Source of the DNA: Amaurobius ferox
Taxonomy: Eukaryota; Arthropoda; Arachnida; Araneae; Amaurobiidae
Reading direction: 5' to 3'
Assembly (NCBI GenBank): GCA_951213105.1
Contig: OX578148.1
Location: 140,572,415-140,636,414 of the forward strand
Length of the DNA: 64,000 nt
The notes beneath the pieces are model-generated. The model searched no databases and was not told where the DNA came from. It was given only the letters and a program-made list of their open reading frames with translations. Below are positions 36,372 through 48,439 of the stretch, one piece after another; position 1 is the first letter of the stretch, and every line of letters starts with the position of its first letter. The position numbers and the translations under genes are program-made.

Positions 36372-39362
36372 CAGGGCTTCTTAAACTGTGGGTCGCGACC
36401 CCCAGGGGGGTCGGGAGACTACTGAAAGGGGGTCGCAAAGATCTGATACTTTTTAATCATTATAAATAAAATTTTAAAATTAGTATACACACTACGTACA
36501 AATATAAATACAAATAAAAATCATACAAAATACTATTGTAGTTTTATTATAACTATTTTTTGAAAAAAGTGGCAATGCAAAACTGGTAAGTAGGGCCTAT
36601 AAATGAAAATATGGAAGTAGCATTTAAAATAATAAATACAACGCGCTCCTCGATTTTCAACTGAACGTTCGACATTGATGTCTGGCCGCCGGCGTCAGTG
36701 TTTGCAAGATAACTTAGTGATTATAAGTACCCAGACGCCTTACAGCTTACGCATACAATACGGAAGCATAATCAAGCTAGGCTAGGCGAATCGGCATATT
36801 ATTTTTATAAAAGAATAATAAAAAAAATTAAATGAAAGCTTCTTTTTCGGCGTCTTTGGGATACGGTGCCTTTGTGCGCTGCACACTTTGAACACGCCAT
36901 GCGTCGGGGTTGATCTGATCGTAATTTGTTGTCATTGCACTGGTAAAGATTCGAGTGTAGTTATTTTTCTGTTTGTACTTCAGTTTGGACTCAGCTTTGT
37001 CTTCGTAGTGACATGTGTGTATTTACTGTGTAATTTTCAGTTGGTGTTTTTAATTATTACGTTAAAGTTCAACTACATTTTGTTTAATTATTTATTATTA
37101 TTTAACCATCATGGATAAATGGCTAATTAAAATTCCAACTAATAAGTCTGCCACGCCGTCACAACCAAGTTGCAGTGCTTCAAATCCGACTTCTAGCAAA
37201 ACAAAAAAAAGAAAATATGACGAATCATATTTGCAGTATGGCTTCACATGCTCTTCTCACAACAATGAAGAACAACCAGTGTGCTTAATTTGCAAAGAAG
37301 TTTTGGCTGCAGAAAGCATGAAACCGTCAAAACTGCAACGACATTTGAATACTAAACATGCAACGTTATCAAAAAAGCCAATAGAATATTTTGAGCGTCT
37401 TTTGCAAACATCAAATAAAGAAAAGAACACTTTGGAGAAGTATGTTACTTTGAATGATAAATATCTATTGGCATCGTATGAAGTTTCGTATTTGATAGCA
37501 AAAACGAAAAAGCCTTTTACTATTGGAGAGCAACTTTTACTACCTGCAGCTATAAGAATGTCTGAAATTGTTCATGGAAAACAGTATGCTGCTGAAATTA
37601 GTAAAATTCCATTATCAAATGACACTGTGTCCAAAAGAATTTCAGACATTAGCAATGATCAATTTCAACAGCTTCTTATGAGGCTTAAAGACAGCTCAAA
37701 GTTTGCAATACAACTGGACGAGTCGACAGACATTTCAAAAAGGGCACAGTTGTTACTTTTTGTAAGATATATTTATGAGGGAAGCATTCATGAAGATATA
37801 CTGTTTTGTCGTCCTCTGGAAGGTCATACTCGTGGAAAAGATATATATAAAAAAGTAAATGAGTTTTTTGAAAAAGAAGGATTAAATTGGAAAAATTGTG
37901 TTGGTGTGTGCACGGACGGTGCTGCAGCAATGACAAGATCTTGGTTTTACAGCATTTGTTAAAGCTGGAAATGATCATATTACATTTACACATTGTATGA
38001 TTCACCGAGAGGCACTTGTTGTTAAAAAAATTGCACCACAATTAAACACTGTGTTTTTTGATGCAGTCAAAATCATTAACTTTATTAAAAGTCGAGCACT
38101 TAATAGTCGATTGTTTAAAAATTTGTGCATTGATATGGATTCGGATTATACAAGTTTATTGCTACATGCTGAAGTTAGGTGGCTATCAAGAGGTCGAAGT
38201 TTGAAACGATTATTAACTTTAAAAGATGAAGTTCTTATATTTCTAACAGAGCAAAATTCTAATTTGGCCGATTATTTTCACGATAATTTATGGCTTCTCA
38301 AGCTATGCTATTTGGCAGATATTTTTGATAAAATCAATGATATGAATTTATCAATGCAGGGAGTCTGCGTTAATATGTTTATGTTAAAAAATAAACTTGA
38401 GGCCTTTGTTAAAAAAATTCTTATATGGAAGAACAGAGTGGAAAGTGGATCGCTCGAAATGTTTCCATTTACTGACGAGTATATAATTAGTAACAATATT
38501 TCAAAAAAAGATACTCCTATGACAAAAATTATAGTTAATCATTTGAAGGATATGGAAGTTTACATGCATAGGTATTTTCCCAATGATATCGATACACAAC
38601 AATGGATTTGCAATCCATTTTCAATTGAAATGGAAGAAATTAATTTTTTAAACTTAAAAGCACAAGAAGAATTTGCCGAATTAACAAGTGATACTACCTT
38701 GCGACTCAGATTTTCTCAAGTGCCTGTGCATGAATTTTGGATAGAAATCAAATCAGAATATCCCCTACTATCGGAAATGGCAATGAACAAATTACTGCCA
38801 TTTTGTACAACATATTTATGTGAATCAGCCTTTTCCACATTAACTTACATAAAATCAAAATACCGTTCAACTTTAATAAACGTTGAAAATTTATTACAAT
38901 CTGCACTAACTCAAATTGAGCCTAGATTTAATTATTTGTGTAAAAATAAACAATCACATCCGTCACATTAATATTGTTTGATGTTAATAATATGTTTTTA
39001 TTAAAAAAATTGTTACAAAAGTTTATTTTTTCTATTGAATATATAGATATAGTTTTATGTTTTCTTATAAAAAAATTGTTACAAAAGTTTATTTTTTCTA
39101 TTGAATAAATATATATATAGTTTTATGTCATTCTATTTATTGTGTTTTATTACGACCGATATCCCGTCAACGTTTCCAATTATATATATGTGAAATGAAT
39201 GGGTACGTATTCTTTAATCCTTATTTTATTTACATTGTAAAATAGTGCGATATTACATCTACATCTACGGTTAATATATATTTCATTATATGGAGGAGGG
39301 GGTCGTTTAAAATTTCCTAAGCTTGAAGGGGGTCGCTATATAAAAAAGTTTAAGAAGCCCTG
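36372..39362 (+). mobile_element. ZBED-type hAT transposon, nearly intact
   Basis: 2991 bp with a 16-bp perfect inverted terminal repeat CAGGGCTTCTTAAACT, followed inside by GGGTCGCGACCCCC-type sequence, typical of the Charlie/ZBED5 group. A perfect 8-bp target duplication GTCTATAG lies at 36364-36371 and 39363-39370. It carries one long transposase gene with a single frame break. Two near-identical 60-bp units (39003-39060 and 39069-39128) follow the gene, the second containing AATAAA. Confidence 0.95.
37111..38971 (+). pseudogene. hAT transposase, ZBED5/SCAND3-like, one frameshift
   Basis: The first reading frame 37111-37962 (283 residues) has a Ser/Lys-rich start, a BED-type zinc finger at about residues 57-84 (CLICK ... 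LQRHLNTKH) and the start of the RNase H-like catalytic fold (LDESTD near residue 202, then VCTDGAAAM near 270). A small deletion near 37936-37950 shifts the frame. Coding resumes and runs to a TAA after 38971 (from the ATG at 37997: 324 residues), ending in the hATC dimerisation domain with LCESAFSTLTYIKSKYRS. Total length, about 610 residues, is normal for this group. One lesion only, so insertion was recent compared with the other transposases in the window. Confidence 0.92.
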
Positions 39363-40531
39363 GTCTATAGGACCTATGGGAATATAAATGAATAATATCA
39401 CTCAATTAGTTTTAGATTGAACCCGGATTGAAAAAATGAAATACATTGAGCCCTATGGGACCAAATTTTTCAAACATTTTTTAAGCGGATTTAAAATTCA
39501 CAAATTGCTTCGAAAATTTTAGGTAATATTCAAATTGTTCCATGAAATATATAAAAGCAAATTCAGCGAAATATATTCAGTAGTTTTTTAAATAAAAATT
39601 AAAATAATAATTACACCTCTTATATGAAACGATCACGTGACCATGATATGAAACGATCACATGACCCACTTCAAAATTATATATGGCATCCATCTTGTTT
39701 CAAAATCGTGATTTTTTCAGTTCTTTTTAATTCATATTGAGTGTTGTATCCGTCCTAAAACTACTTTATTTTTGCTTAAATTCTATGCATCTATATACCG
39801 AAACAACGCAAATACAATATATTTCAGTTTAAATGATTATCCAAATGTGATTATTTCTACAACTAAGCCTATTTTTCACTTATGTAAAATGTAAACAGCA
39901 AAATATGTAGAATGAGTTGTATTAGAGTTGCTGTATTTTTTTAACACAAAATAATTTAGTCCATGGACTCTGCATGGCTGATATGAATGAAATATTAATT
40001 GATTTTATAAAAAGAAGGACGATTTTTTTCGATGAAGATTTAAGCATAGAGTTTAATAACTTGTGGCTCCATTATCTTAATTTTTAAATAAAATAAATTA
40101 TTATAGTATTGTGATGAATGAAATGAATGGGAGAAAGTTATGAATGAAATCCTGTTTTCATAGAGAGATCCAGGCGTGTTATTTTTTTTCTATGACGTCA
40201 TTTGAATTAATTTCATTTGTTTTCGAGGAAGTTTTTAAATATAATATATTATCGTAGTATTATTATAATTCTAAAATTATTACCGTGGAATGTATCGCAT
40301 TTTAGAGATATTTAAACCAGGCAATTTATATTTCAATGCCGTCATTTGAATGAAGTTCATTTTTTTCAATGAAGGTTTAAGTTCTCAAATATAATAAATT
40401 AATGTAGTATTGTGATAAGTTTTAAAATATTAGAGAGGAAAGCATTGCATTTTCGACTTTTTAAAATAAAATTGCATTGAAGTTTGAAAGTGTTTCATAA
40501 TCAATGTTTTAAGCATGATTGATCTTTCTTG

Positions 40532-40880
40532 TTTTTTCTGTGACGTCATTTGAATGAATTTCAGTTGTTTTCGAAGAAATTTTCAAATATAATAAATTAT
40601 CGTAGTATTATGATAGTTTTAAAAATATTACCGAGGAATGTATCGCATTTCAGAGATGTTTAAACCAGGCAATTTATGTTTTAATGCCGTCATCTGAATG
40701 AACTTCCTTTTTTTCGATGAAGGTTTAAGTTTTCAAATATAATATGTTAATGTAGTATTGTAATAAGGTTTAAAATATTACCGAGGAATGTATTGCATTT
40801 TAGACTTGTTTAAATAAAATTGCATTAAAGTTGGAAAGTGTTTCATAATCAATGCTTTAAGCATGATTGATCTTTCTTGT
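40532..40880 (+). mobile_element. Partial TTAACACTTT-family body following R5
   Basis: Starts with TGTGACGTCATTTGAATGAA, an interior segment of the family, and runs to the standard end TGATCTTTCTTG. It is a tandem duplication of the last third of R5 rather than a separate full insertion. Confidence 0.75.
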
Positions 40881-43814
40881 TAACTTTTACAATTACACTG
40901 CATTTCAGAGAGTTATCATAGCAAAGAAAATATATCCAAGGATGAGCCAATTTTAAGGAAGACATTTCGATTTTTATTGTTACATAAGTGAAAGTTAAGA
41001 GTATAAGAATATTAAATTTATATTTTTTAAATAAAAGTTATGGAAGTTATTTTAAGGGCATTTAATTTCTGGTGTTATTGCATTCAAAAGGATATGTGTA
41101 TCACATCCATGATTGAGGGAGGAACCGCCATTGTTATCAGTTAATAAATTTCTTATGTGTAAAGCATTTTAACATCCCTAGTTTTAGAACAAAAGTTTTA
41201 AACTATTAACTTTAATAAAACCTTTAACTCTTTAGAATTACTTAAAATGGAATATTTTTAAGATCTTGACTTTTTCCAATATCATAAAATAAAAGGGATT
41301 TTTTGCCTAACGTTTCGTTGCTTATAGATGCATTTCAGAATTTATTTGTCATTCCAGAGTAGAAATTGGAAGATTTTGACATTGGGAAAATTTCAGTCTT
41401 TTAAATGAAATGTTTACTAAATCAGGGCATTATTTTACGCCAACAAAAAAATATGTTCCCTATTTACATTTTTTTTATCAGATATCTTACATTTACCTCA
41501 TAACGCAAATTTAGATCATAACATAAAAGGTTTTGCTGTTGTGAAAAGTTCAATGTCTTCAAAATATTTGAAAATGCAGTATATTTTAAATCATCCATTT
41601 TGTAGGTTGCTTATGTCAATAAATAGAATTATTTCTTAACAGTTCCTTACTTCCAGATATATTAACAAATTCCGTTCTACAGCAGACGTCAAAACGTTTT
41701 TCTTTTAATAAAACAATGTTTAATGTAATTTGATTTCTAAAGATTATAATTTCAGTGAAAATTTCTCTTCCAACGTTTTCTCCTCAGTGGTACATTTCTT
41801 TAGTTTGTTATTCAAGAGAAGAAGCTGGAAGGTTTATCCGGTAAAAGAAAAAAAACTTTAAGAGTAAATAAATCGTGTTATGTTAAAGGTTGGTGAAATA
41901 TGTATGTTTTGACAAGGAATCGCATAATAAATAGTAATATTAAATGGAAGGTGTGTATAGCTCGCATGTGTCTGCGGATATTAGAAGCGGATGGGACAGT
42001 CGGCGAGAGTGGATGACCACCGGTTCCTGTTTCATATGCATGGCCGTGGTGTACTTGGACGGATGTGGTGCACGAAACGATCGGACTTTGCTGGTATAAC
42101 AAAAATTATCGGTTATGTATATTAAGTATTTGTAACAATATATAGGAGCCAATATCTCTGCCCCTCTGTCACACTTTAACGATATTATTGAAATTTTAGG
42201 ACCGATATCGACTTTGGGGGAAATGTCGTTCAGTGGACAACATCAATCAATATCTCCGAAAATTGAATTTAATATCTTTGACAACCCTTGCCGTTTTATA
42301 AAAATGACTAAATTAATATTCTTGATTCGAAACAGAGCTTATTTTAGCAAAATTTTATGGTTCGTGGGGGAAGCAAGTTTTGTTAAGTTACTGGTTTTAT
42401 TAAGGCCGTATATGAGGTATCTAGACCCTATCTTACTTACAATTCGTGTGTTTTTTCATTGGACTGTTTATCGGATAATCCAACTGTCAACCTTTCCTAC
42501 AATTCTAACCCTTTGATCTCAAAGGTGGCTCTTCCTTTATCATTCACCACTCAAGTGGGATCAGAGGAGATTAAAGTGGGATCAGAGAGATCCACAAAGG
42601 TGAAGTTTGTCAATTTTTTTCACCCAAAGGCTGTAGTGTTTAAACAAAACAAACTTTATCTATGCCGTGTAACTATTTTGCACAAAGGAGATAGGCAGCA
42701 ATGATACAATTTCTAGATCAAATTATGACTTTGCGCACGTCGAAAAATGCTGGAATGCACACCTGAAGGTGGACCTGCAACACAGGTGCGTTTTCCAGCA
42801 AAGTCCGCTCGTTTCGTGCCCTACGCCCGTCCAAGTACACCACGGCTATGCATAAGAAAAAGGAACCGGCGGTCCTACACTCTTGCCACCTTAACGGAAA
42901 CTTTATGATATTCTGAAGTAGCTAGCTGAAATCCGTTATAGATGTTAAGGGTTTAGTTTAGGTATTTTCACTGAAAATGGACACTCAGTTAACAAAGTAC
43001 TCAGGTGATGTAATTTATTTTTTTCTGCAGAAATTAGGCTACAATTTGATAAATTGCAACGAATGTTAGAATTTTTCCTGCAGTTACAATTTGAAAAAAA
43101 GTTTTCCAGAGCTTGGGGCGAGGCAGTGACTCTGAATGCCCCCACTCTGAATGACGCCCCTGGGGACTGACCTCCTATTTGGCGGAGAACGGCAAGCTAT
43201 CTCGGAAAAAATGAATAAATTGCAAAGAAATGTTAAATGATCGTCAATTTCGTTTTATAAGGGAATCGTAGAGTAGTTAATAGTATCCATAGTGGGAGAT
43301 TCTCGATTCGATTGTTGCTGGGGATTTTTAGAATGAATGAGGGGTGGGGGATCTTAATCTAACTCGTTATAGGACGGGTTTAAGATGTATTTAATTTTAA
43401 CCGAATACAATTTCAAAACTCTCAGTTCTACTTCGGCCTTAAAGGAAGTAAGACCGACTCTCATAATTAAACAGTGGCAAATACTGTCATTTATAAGGAA
43501 GCCATTACCATTACAGATAACTGTATCCATGGAATGGTTTCGTGTTTACTTTGAGATCATCAGTATGAAATAACCGTTAGCTGCAATGAGAGCAAAGCTT
43601 TCTATTTTCCGCAATTTGGCGAACTGATCATGGCAGACCTTCCACGTATCGGGCATAAAATTCGTTCTCTATTGAGTTCCACGTTCACGGCCAAGTTCAA
43701 AATCACAGGAGCTTATATTTTCGTGATTCCTTATATGAATTATTTCTCATTTTTATAAGAACCCCCCCCCCCCCTAAAAAATTCACTTATCTTCAAGTAG
43801 ATTGTACTAGATTT
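40881..43814. other. Unassigned stretch with one inverted repeat pair
   Basis: AT-rich, without a gene I can support. The only clear structure is the inverted pair at 42001-42094 and 42795-42887. The reading frames between the arms (42214-42516, 42459-42704) have no known motif. A run of C lies near 43762. Confidence 0.4.
42001..42887. repeat. Inverted repeat pair, about 94-bp arms, 700-bp spacer
   Basis: Left arm 42001-42094 and the reverse complement of right arm 42795-42887 share ACCGGTTCCT/GCCGGTTCCT, the 16-base block CCGTGGTGTACTTGGA, then GCACGAAACGA and CGGACTTTGCTGG, about 85% by eye. The arms are less AT-rich than the surroundings. They could be terminal repeats of an unknown element or two copies of an old coding segment; I cannot decide. 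Confidence 0.7.
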
Positions 43815-45116
43815 TTAACACTTTACAACAAAGTTGAAAAGTGTTTATGACTTTGTTCATTCTGTCTGTCTGTCTGTCTGGCTGTCCGTTAGCACGATAA
43901 CTGCCGTAAAAATGACTTAATCAAATGAAATTTTAGTATGTTGTTCAGACGGTCTGTAGGATCTATGGGAATATAAATGAATAATATCACCATATTAGTT
44001 TTGTATTGAACCCGGGTTACAAAAATGAAATACATTGAGTCCTATGGAACCTAATTTTTGAAACATTTTTTAAGCGGATTTAAAATTCACAAATTGCTTC
44101 GAAAATTTTAGGTAATATTTAAATTGTTCCATAAAATATATAAAAAAAAAATTCAGCGCAATATATTCAGTAGTTTTTTAAATAAAAATTAAAATAATAA
44201 TTACACCTCTTATATGAAACGATCACGTGACCATGATATGAAACGATCACATGACCCACTTCAAAATGATATATGGCATCCATCTTGTTTCAAAATCGTG
44301 ATTCTTTAAGTTCTTTTTAATTCATATTGAGTGTTGTATCCGTCCTAAAACCACTTTATTTTTGCTTAAATTCTGTGCATCTACATACTGAAACAACGCA
44401 AATACAATATATTTGAGTTTAAATGATTATCCAAATATGATTATTTCTTCAACGAATCCTATTTTTCACCTATGTAAAATGTAAACAGCAAAATATGTAG
44501 AATGAGTTGTATTAGAATTGCTGTATTTCTAACACAAAATAATTTAGTCCATGGAGTCTGCATGGCTGATATGAATGAAATATTAATTGATTTTATAAAG
44601 AGAAGGACGATTTTTTTCGATGAAGTTTTAAGCTTAGAGTTTAATTACTTGTAGCTCCATGGTCTTTATTTTTAAATAAAATAAATTATTATAGTATTGT
44701 GATGAATGAAATGAATGGGTGAAAGTTATGATTGAAATCCTGTTTTTATAGAGAGATCCAGGCGTGTTATTTTTTCTATGACGTCATTTGAATTCATTTC
44801 AGTTGTTTTCGATGAAGTTTTTAAATATAATAAATTATCGTAGTCCTATGATAGTTTTAAAAATATTACCGTGGAATGTATCGCTTTTTAGGGATACTTA
44901 AACCAGACAATTTATATATCAATGCCGTCATTTGAATGAAGTTCATGTTTTTCAATGAAGGTTTAAGTTTTCAAATATAATAAATTAATGTAGCATTGTG
45001 ATAAGTTTTAAAATATTTCCGAGGAATGTAATGCATTTTCGACTGTTTTAAATAAAATTGCATTGAAGTTGGAAAGTGTATCATAATCAATGCGTTAAGC
45101 ATGATTGATCTTTCTT
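43815..45116 (+). mobile_element. TTAACACTTT-family element R6
   Basis: About 1.3 kb, uninterrupted, with TTAACACTTTACAACAAAG at the left and CATGATTGATCTTTCTT at the right. It is the best full-length reference for the family in this window. Confidence 0.85.
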
Positions 45117-45375
45117 TTTATTTTTTCACCTCGTAATCTAACTAAACTGCTGATAAGGTATCCAAAGAGGGCATTATCTTATCAAAAAATATAAATGCAT
45201 TTGCTATATTATCACTCTGCTAAGACAAAGGGGTGTACCTATCTAATCCGTTTCTATCTGGTCCAATACCGAATTCATTACTGCAGAGGAGAGCCAGTCA
45301 ATCAGTATTTCAACCTACCTTAACGGAAAGTTTAAAAAAAGATTGGCTGAGTTTTGGCTGATCATTGGATCCAAA

Positions 45376-45412
45376 ATGCTAAAACCTTTGTTTTGCATTT
45401 TCATCTTTGGAG
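45376..45412 (+). CDS. First coding exon of a small secreted protein (gene B): signal peptide start
   Basis: An ATG in good context (CCAAAATG) opens MLKPLFCIFIFG and one further base before a strong donor, GGAG then GTAAATG (GT at 45413-45414). The phase (one base over) fits exon 2 at 54091, which supplies the two missing bases (GCT, Ala). The joined N-terminus MLKPLFCIFIFGALLHGVVS is a classic signal peptide: a basic start, a hydrophobic core, then VVS as likely cleavage site before DIKC. The intron is 8678 bp and full of transposons. An alternative second exon with the same phase is the reading frame at 47064, but it would not extend the hydrophobic core. Confidence 0.68.
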
Positions 45413-45680
45413 GTAAATGTTTTCCCTACAATATTTTCATTCTATTCTGCAGGAAATGCTAACGGAAGCAACCTAAAACGCACACCTTAGAGTTCTGCCG
45501 ATCAACCCCCTCTTCTGCGACGGACAGTCGCGGAGAGTGTGCCGTTGCTAGTAATCACAAATTTATTTCATGATCATACATTATGTGTGCAAAGGGTAAA
45601 ATAATGATATTTTTACGACTAAATATATATTATTTTTCAACGACGAAATTTTCCCCCGCTTTTTTAAATGCTTAGAAGGT

Positions 45681-46237
45681 GGGGTAGGGGAGAGAGGGGC
45701 AAAACCGGGTACCCTTGTATCCTATCGACAGGGGCTGCCATCTGTCGCCTGGTGCATGACACCTTGTTCTGGGTCATTTTCAAACAGTTTGCCACTGTTT
45801 ACGGATCTGAGAGATTAAGTGTCTCAGAGTTATTCTGGTTTAAAAAGTTAAGAAATATTAGTTAGTCTGCACCAATATAACTAACTTAATTAAATTGAAA
45901 TGAGTTGCTGATATCGTCTTTTATTATATCTGTACATATTATATTTCTATAATGTTTAAAATACAGAAAATCATTTGAAACCTCTTTTTTTGTAATTTAT
46001 TTTATATTTACCCGGTTTTGCCCCAACCTCTGAAAAAATGTTACATTTTGGAAACTTTTGAAAAATCATGTTTGTGCTCATAATATTTAATTTTTTTTTA
46101 TAACAAAGGGCATTTATCTACAGAGGGGAACCATTTCAAGACAGATGTACTGTTGTTAGCAGAATTTCGTGTTCTGGAGCTCCTTAACCTCTTAAAAACC
46201 ATCAGCGTCCCGGTTCTGCCCCACTCTCCTCTATGTG
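45681..46237. mobile_element. MITE-like element in the gene B intron
   Basis: The left end (AGGGGAGAGAGGGGCAAAAC at 45686) and the right end (GGTTCTGCCCCACTCTCCTC, about 46212-46231) are imperfect inverted repeats of about 25 bp. A further perfect 16-bp inverted copy of the inner part, TACCCGGTTTTGCCCC, lies at about 46012-46027. No coding sequence and no clear target duplication. Confidence 0.55.
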
Positions 46238-46508
46238 TATGTGTGTGTGGGGGGGGGGGGGGGGGGGAGCTGTTTCACGAATTTCTCAAAATTTTAAATG
46301 AAGATAAAACGTTCACATTTTTCAGGGAGGGTGGATCGATGGAATTCTGCTGCACTTTGGAAAACGTATTTTTGAAAAAATTACAATGGGAGATTTGAAT
46401 GGAATGTTTTGGATGACTTACTAAAACATGCCTCGATCTATATTTTAGGATTTTTGTTTGTATGAAATATGTGTCATCTCTTCGGCCTTTCCTATCTTAT
46501 CCGAGTGG

Positions 46509-46509
<1 letters not shown>

Positions 46510-46583
<74 letters not shown>
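46510..46583. repeat. (AT)n microsatellite
   Basis: A pure AT dinucleotide run of about 74 bp that has replaced the first bases of the adjoining Helitron fragment, whose 5' end is normally TCTATATA. Confidence 0.95.
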
Positions 46584-46586
<3 letters not shown>

Positions 46587-47045
46587 GAAAATCTGTCTGA
46601 ACGGCTGAACCGAATTTCATGAAATTTTGTAGGTAGCCTTGGAATAGTTCAACTTAAAATTGAAAACATGTTTCGAGTTTCTAGGGCTAGAGGTTGTCTA
46701 CATATTAATTAAAAACACACACTCAAATCTTCCATAGACATAGCAATATACAGACGATATTTTTCCCGTAAATTTATTTGAAGAAAATGATATTACAGTT
46801 TTAAATTCAATGTGTTTATGCGGCAGACGATTTTTAATGTAATTTTACAATTTATGTAATAAAGAAATGCATATTAAATAAATTTTATAGAAATTGCATT
46901 TTTGACTGGATTCTATCCATTACGGCCTCCGAGTTTAAAGATTGTTGATATTTTCAATTAAGGCATATCCTTTATTTGGCGAAACTCATATATTCCAGTA
47001 GTGGCAATCTTCTATTAGTACTACGAGAATATAAGTAGTACGGTT
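46584..47045 (+). mobile_element. Helitron fragment H11 (5' half)
   Basis: ATTGAAAATCTGTCTG then ACGGCTGAACCGAATTTC, followed by shortened body segments down to GAGAATATAAGTAGTACGG. The 3' end is absent. The reading frame at 47064 begins directly after it. Confidence 0.75.
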
Positions 47046-47063
47046 AAATTTACGAAATTTCAG

Positions 47064-47470
47064 ACTGTTTGCTAGAAACCATGTTTCAGCAAGTATTACC
47101 TCATGAATTCAATGCCTTAGAAAGCAGTGAATGTGTTTCATCCACGATACCCGAAGAAACTTTATATCAAGAACTCATGGTTGCCGTTCGAGATAATTTA
47201 GGATTTCAAATCAGAACTCCGTATACCTGTGAGGGATGTGCAGTGAATGCATTTTCACAATTAATCCATGACTGTTTATATAAATCTGATTTTGAAAAGT
47301 TGTGTACGGTGGAACATTATGTATTCCTAAGATTAGATAAGTGTAAAATCGCTCTCTGTTTAAGTGAATTCAAGAACAAATCCTATTTCATATTACTCGC
47401 ACGAAATATTTTTAGGGAAAGCCTAAAAACGAAAGTTTTATCCTTAATGGAAAATGAAACAGTTGTGTAA
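47064..47470 (+). CDS. Orphan reading frame, probably a terminal exon
   Basis: An acceptor-like AATTTCAG (AG 47062-47063) precedes a frame open to TAA 47468-47470; the first ATG is at 47081 (129 residues from there). AATAAA follows 19 bp after the stop (47489-47494). The protein is mixed in composition with cysteines at CEGC, HDC, KLC, DKC and ALC, no signal peptide, no membrane segment and no family I recognise. Composition (less AT-biased than the flanks) and length make chance unlikely. It could be the last exon of a nested gene, an alternative 3' exon of gene B (the phase fits exon 1), or a captured gene fragment, since it abuts Helitron DNA. Confidence 0.45.
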
Positions 47471-47488
47471 AGTTATTGTGTGTTCTTT

Positions 47489-47494
47489 AATAAA
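47489..47494 (+). promoter_or_regulatory. Candidate polyadenylation signal
   Basis: AATAAA 19 bp after the stop of the reading frame 47064-47470. Supporting evidence for a real 3' end, though the hexamer is common in AT-rich DNA. Confidence 0.4.
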
Positions 47495-47559
47495 TTGCAT
47501 TTTTATTTAAATCGTGTGTAGTTATTCGCTTTAAACATAACATTTAGTATTAGACCTGT

Positions 47560-48200
47560 ATTGCAAATGCATACACTTCAAGTATTGTTTTTCAGGTGAA
47601 TTATAAGTATTTATTTTTCGAGTGAATCACATAAGTATTGTTTTTCAGATGCATTTTATTTTCCAGAGGGCATCAAGACATTTAAATGGTATAAGTGCAT
47701 TATAAATAATTGTTCTAGCTAAATTTTATTTTCAGATGAATTATAAGCATTTATTTCAAGTGAATCACATAAGTATTATTCTCCGGCAAAATGACATCAT
47801 AAGTACTGTGTTTTGGTAAATGTGAAGATAAACAATGCTTACGATGGCCCTGGCCGTGTCTCCATTCATACTCTTATCTCCCCAGTAACTTTAAGCGGGG
47901 TCTGGTATCACTTCAGGGTGGGGTCTTATCATTCCCTTACAATGTTTTTCATTAAACGCTGTTTTTAATTCAGGGTACATTGGCTGCCGTTCATAAATAA
48001 TTAAGAACTAGGATGTATACAGCATATAGCTGCATTATGGGATTTAAATAAATAATTAAGAATAACGGCATTTAAATAATTAGTAACTAGAATGTTTAAA
48101 CCTCTATTTTAGAAAATCAGGGGATTTAAATAAATAATTAAGAACTAAGATGTGTACATCATATAGCTGCATTATGGGATATAAAGCAAACATTGCATAC
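47560..48200 (+). repeat. Two short tandem duplications
   Basis: A segment TGAATTATAAGYATTTATTT plus GTGAATCACATAAGTATT occurs near 47598 and 47740 (period about 143 bp). A second, AATTAAGAACTARGATGTRT plus CATATAGCTGCATTATGGGA, occurs near 48000 and 48137 (period about 137 bp). No coding sense. Confidence 0.7.
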
Positions 48201-48439
48201 ACCTCTATTTTAGATAATCAACGATATTTGTTGGTTTTTGAAAAGTTCGAAACACTTTAAAACTTATGTTAATTTGTTAGTAAGAAACTAGCATTTATTA
48301 AATTCGATTTGTTTCATAAAATTTATTAATTTAAATCTGCAGTTCGTAACCGTCGCAGTTATATTCACAGTTAACTTAAAAAAAAACATCGTGCTAACCG
48401 TGTTACTAAGCAGTTACTTTGGTGTGTGTGTGGGGGGGG

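Larger units (their letters stand above)
36226..40531 (+). mobile_element. TTAACACTTT-family element R5, split by a hAT element
   Basis: It begins TTAACACTTTACAACAAAG and ends TGATCTTTCTTG. The body is interrupted at 36372-39362 by a hAT transposon. After removal, CGGTCTATAGGACCTATGGG is continuous and matches the other copies (9770, 28615, 43950). A partial second body follows at 40532. Confidence 0.85.

Noticed and set aside
36888..37118. 76-residue hydrophobic frame before the hAT transposase
   Set aside because: AT-rich 5' leader of the hAT element, overlapping the true transposase start by a few bases; no homology I recognise.
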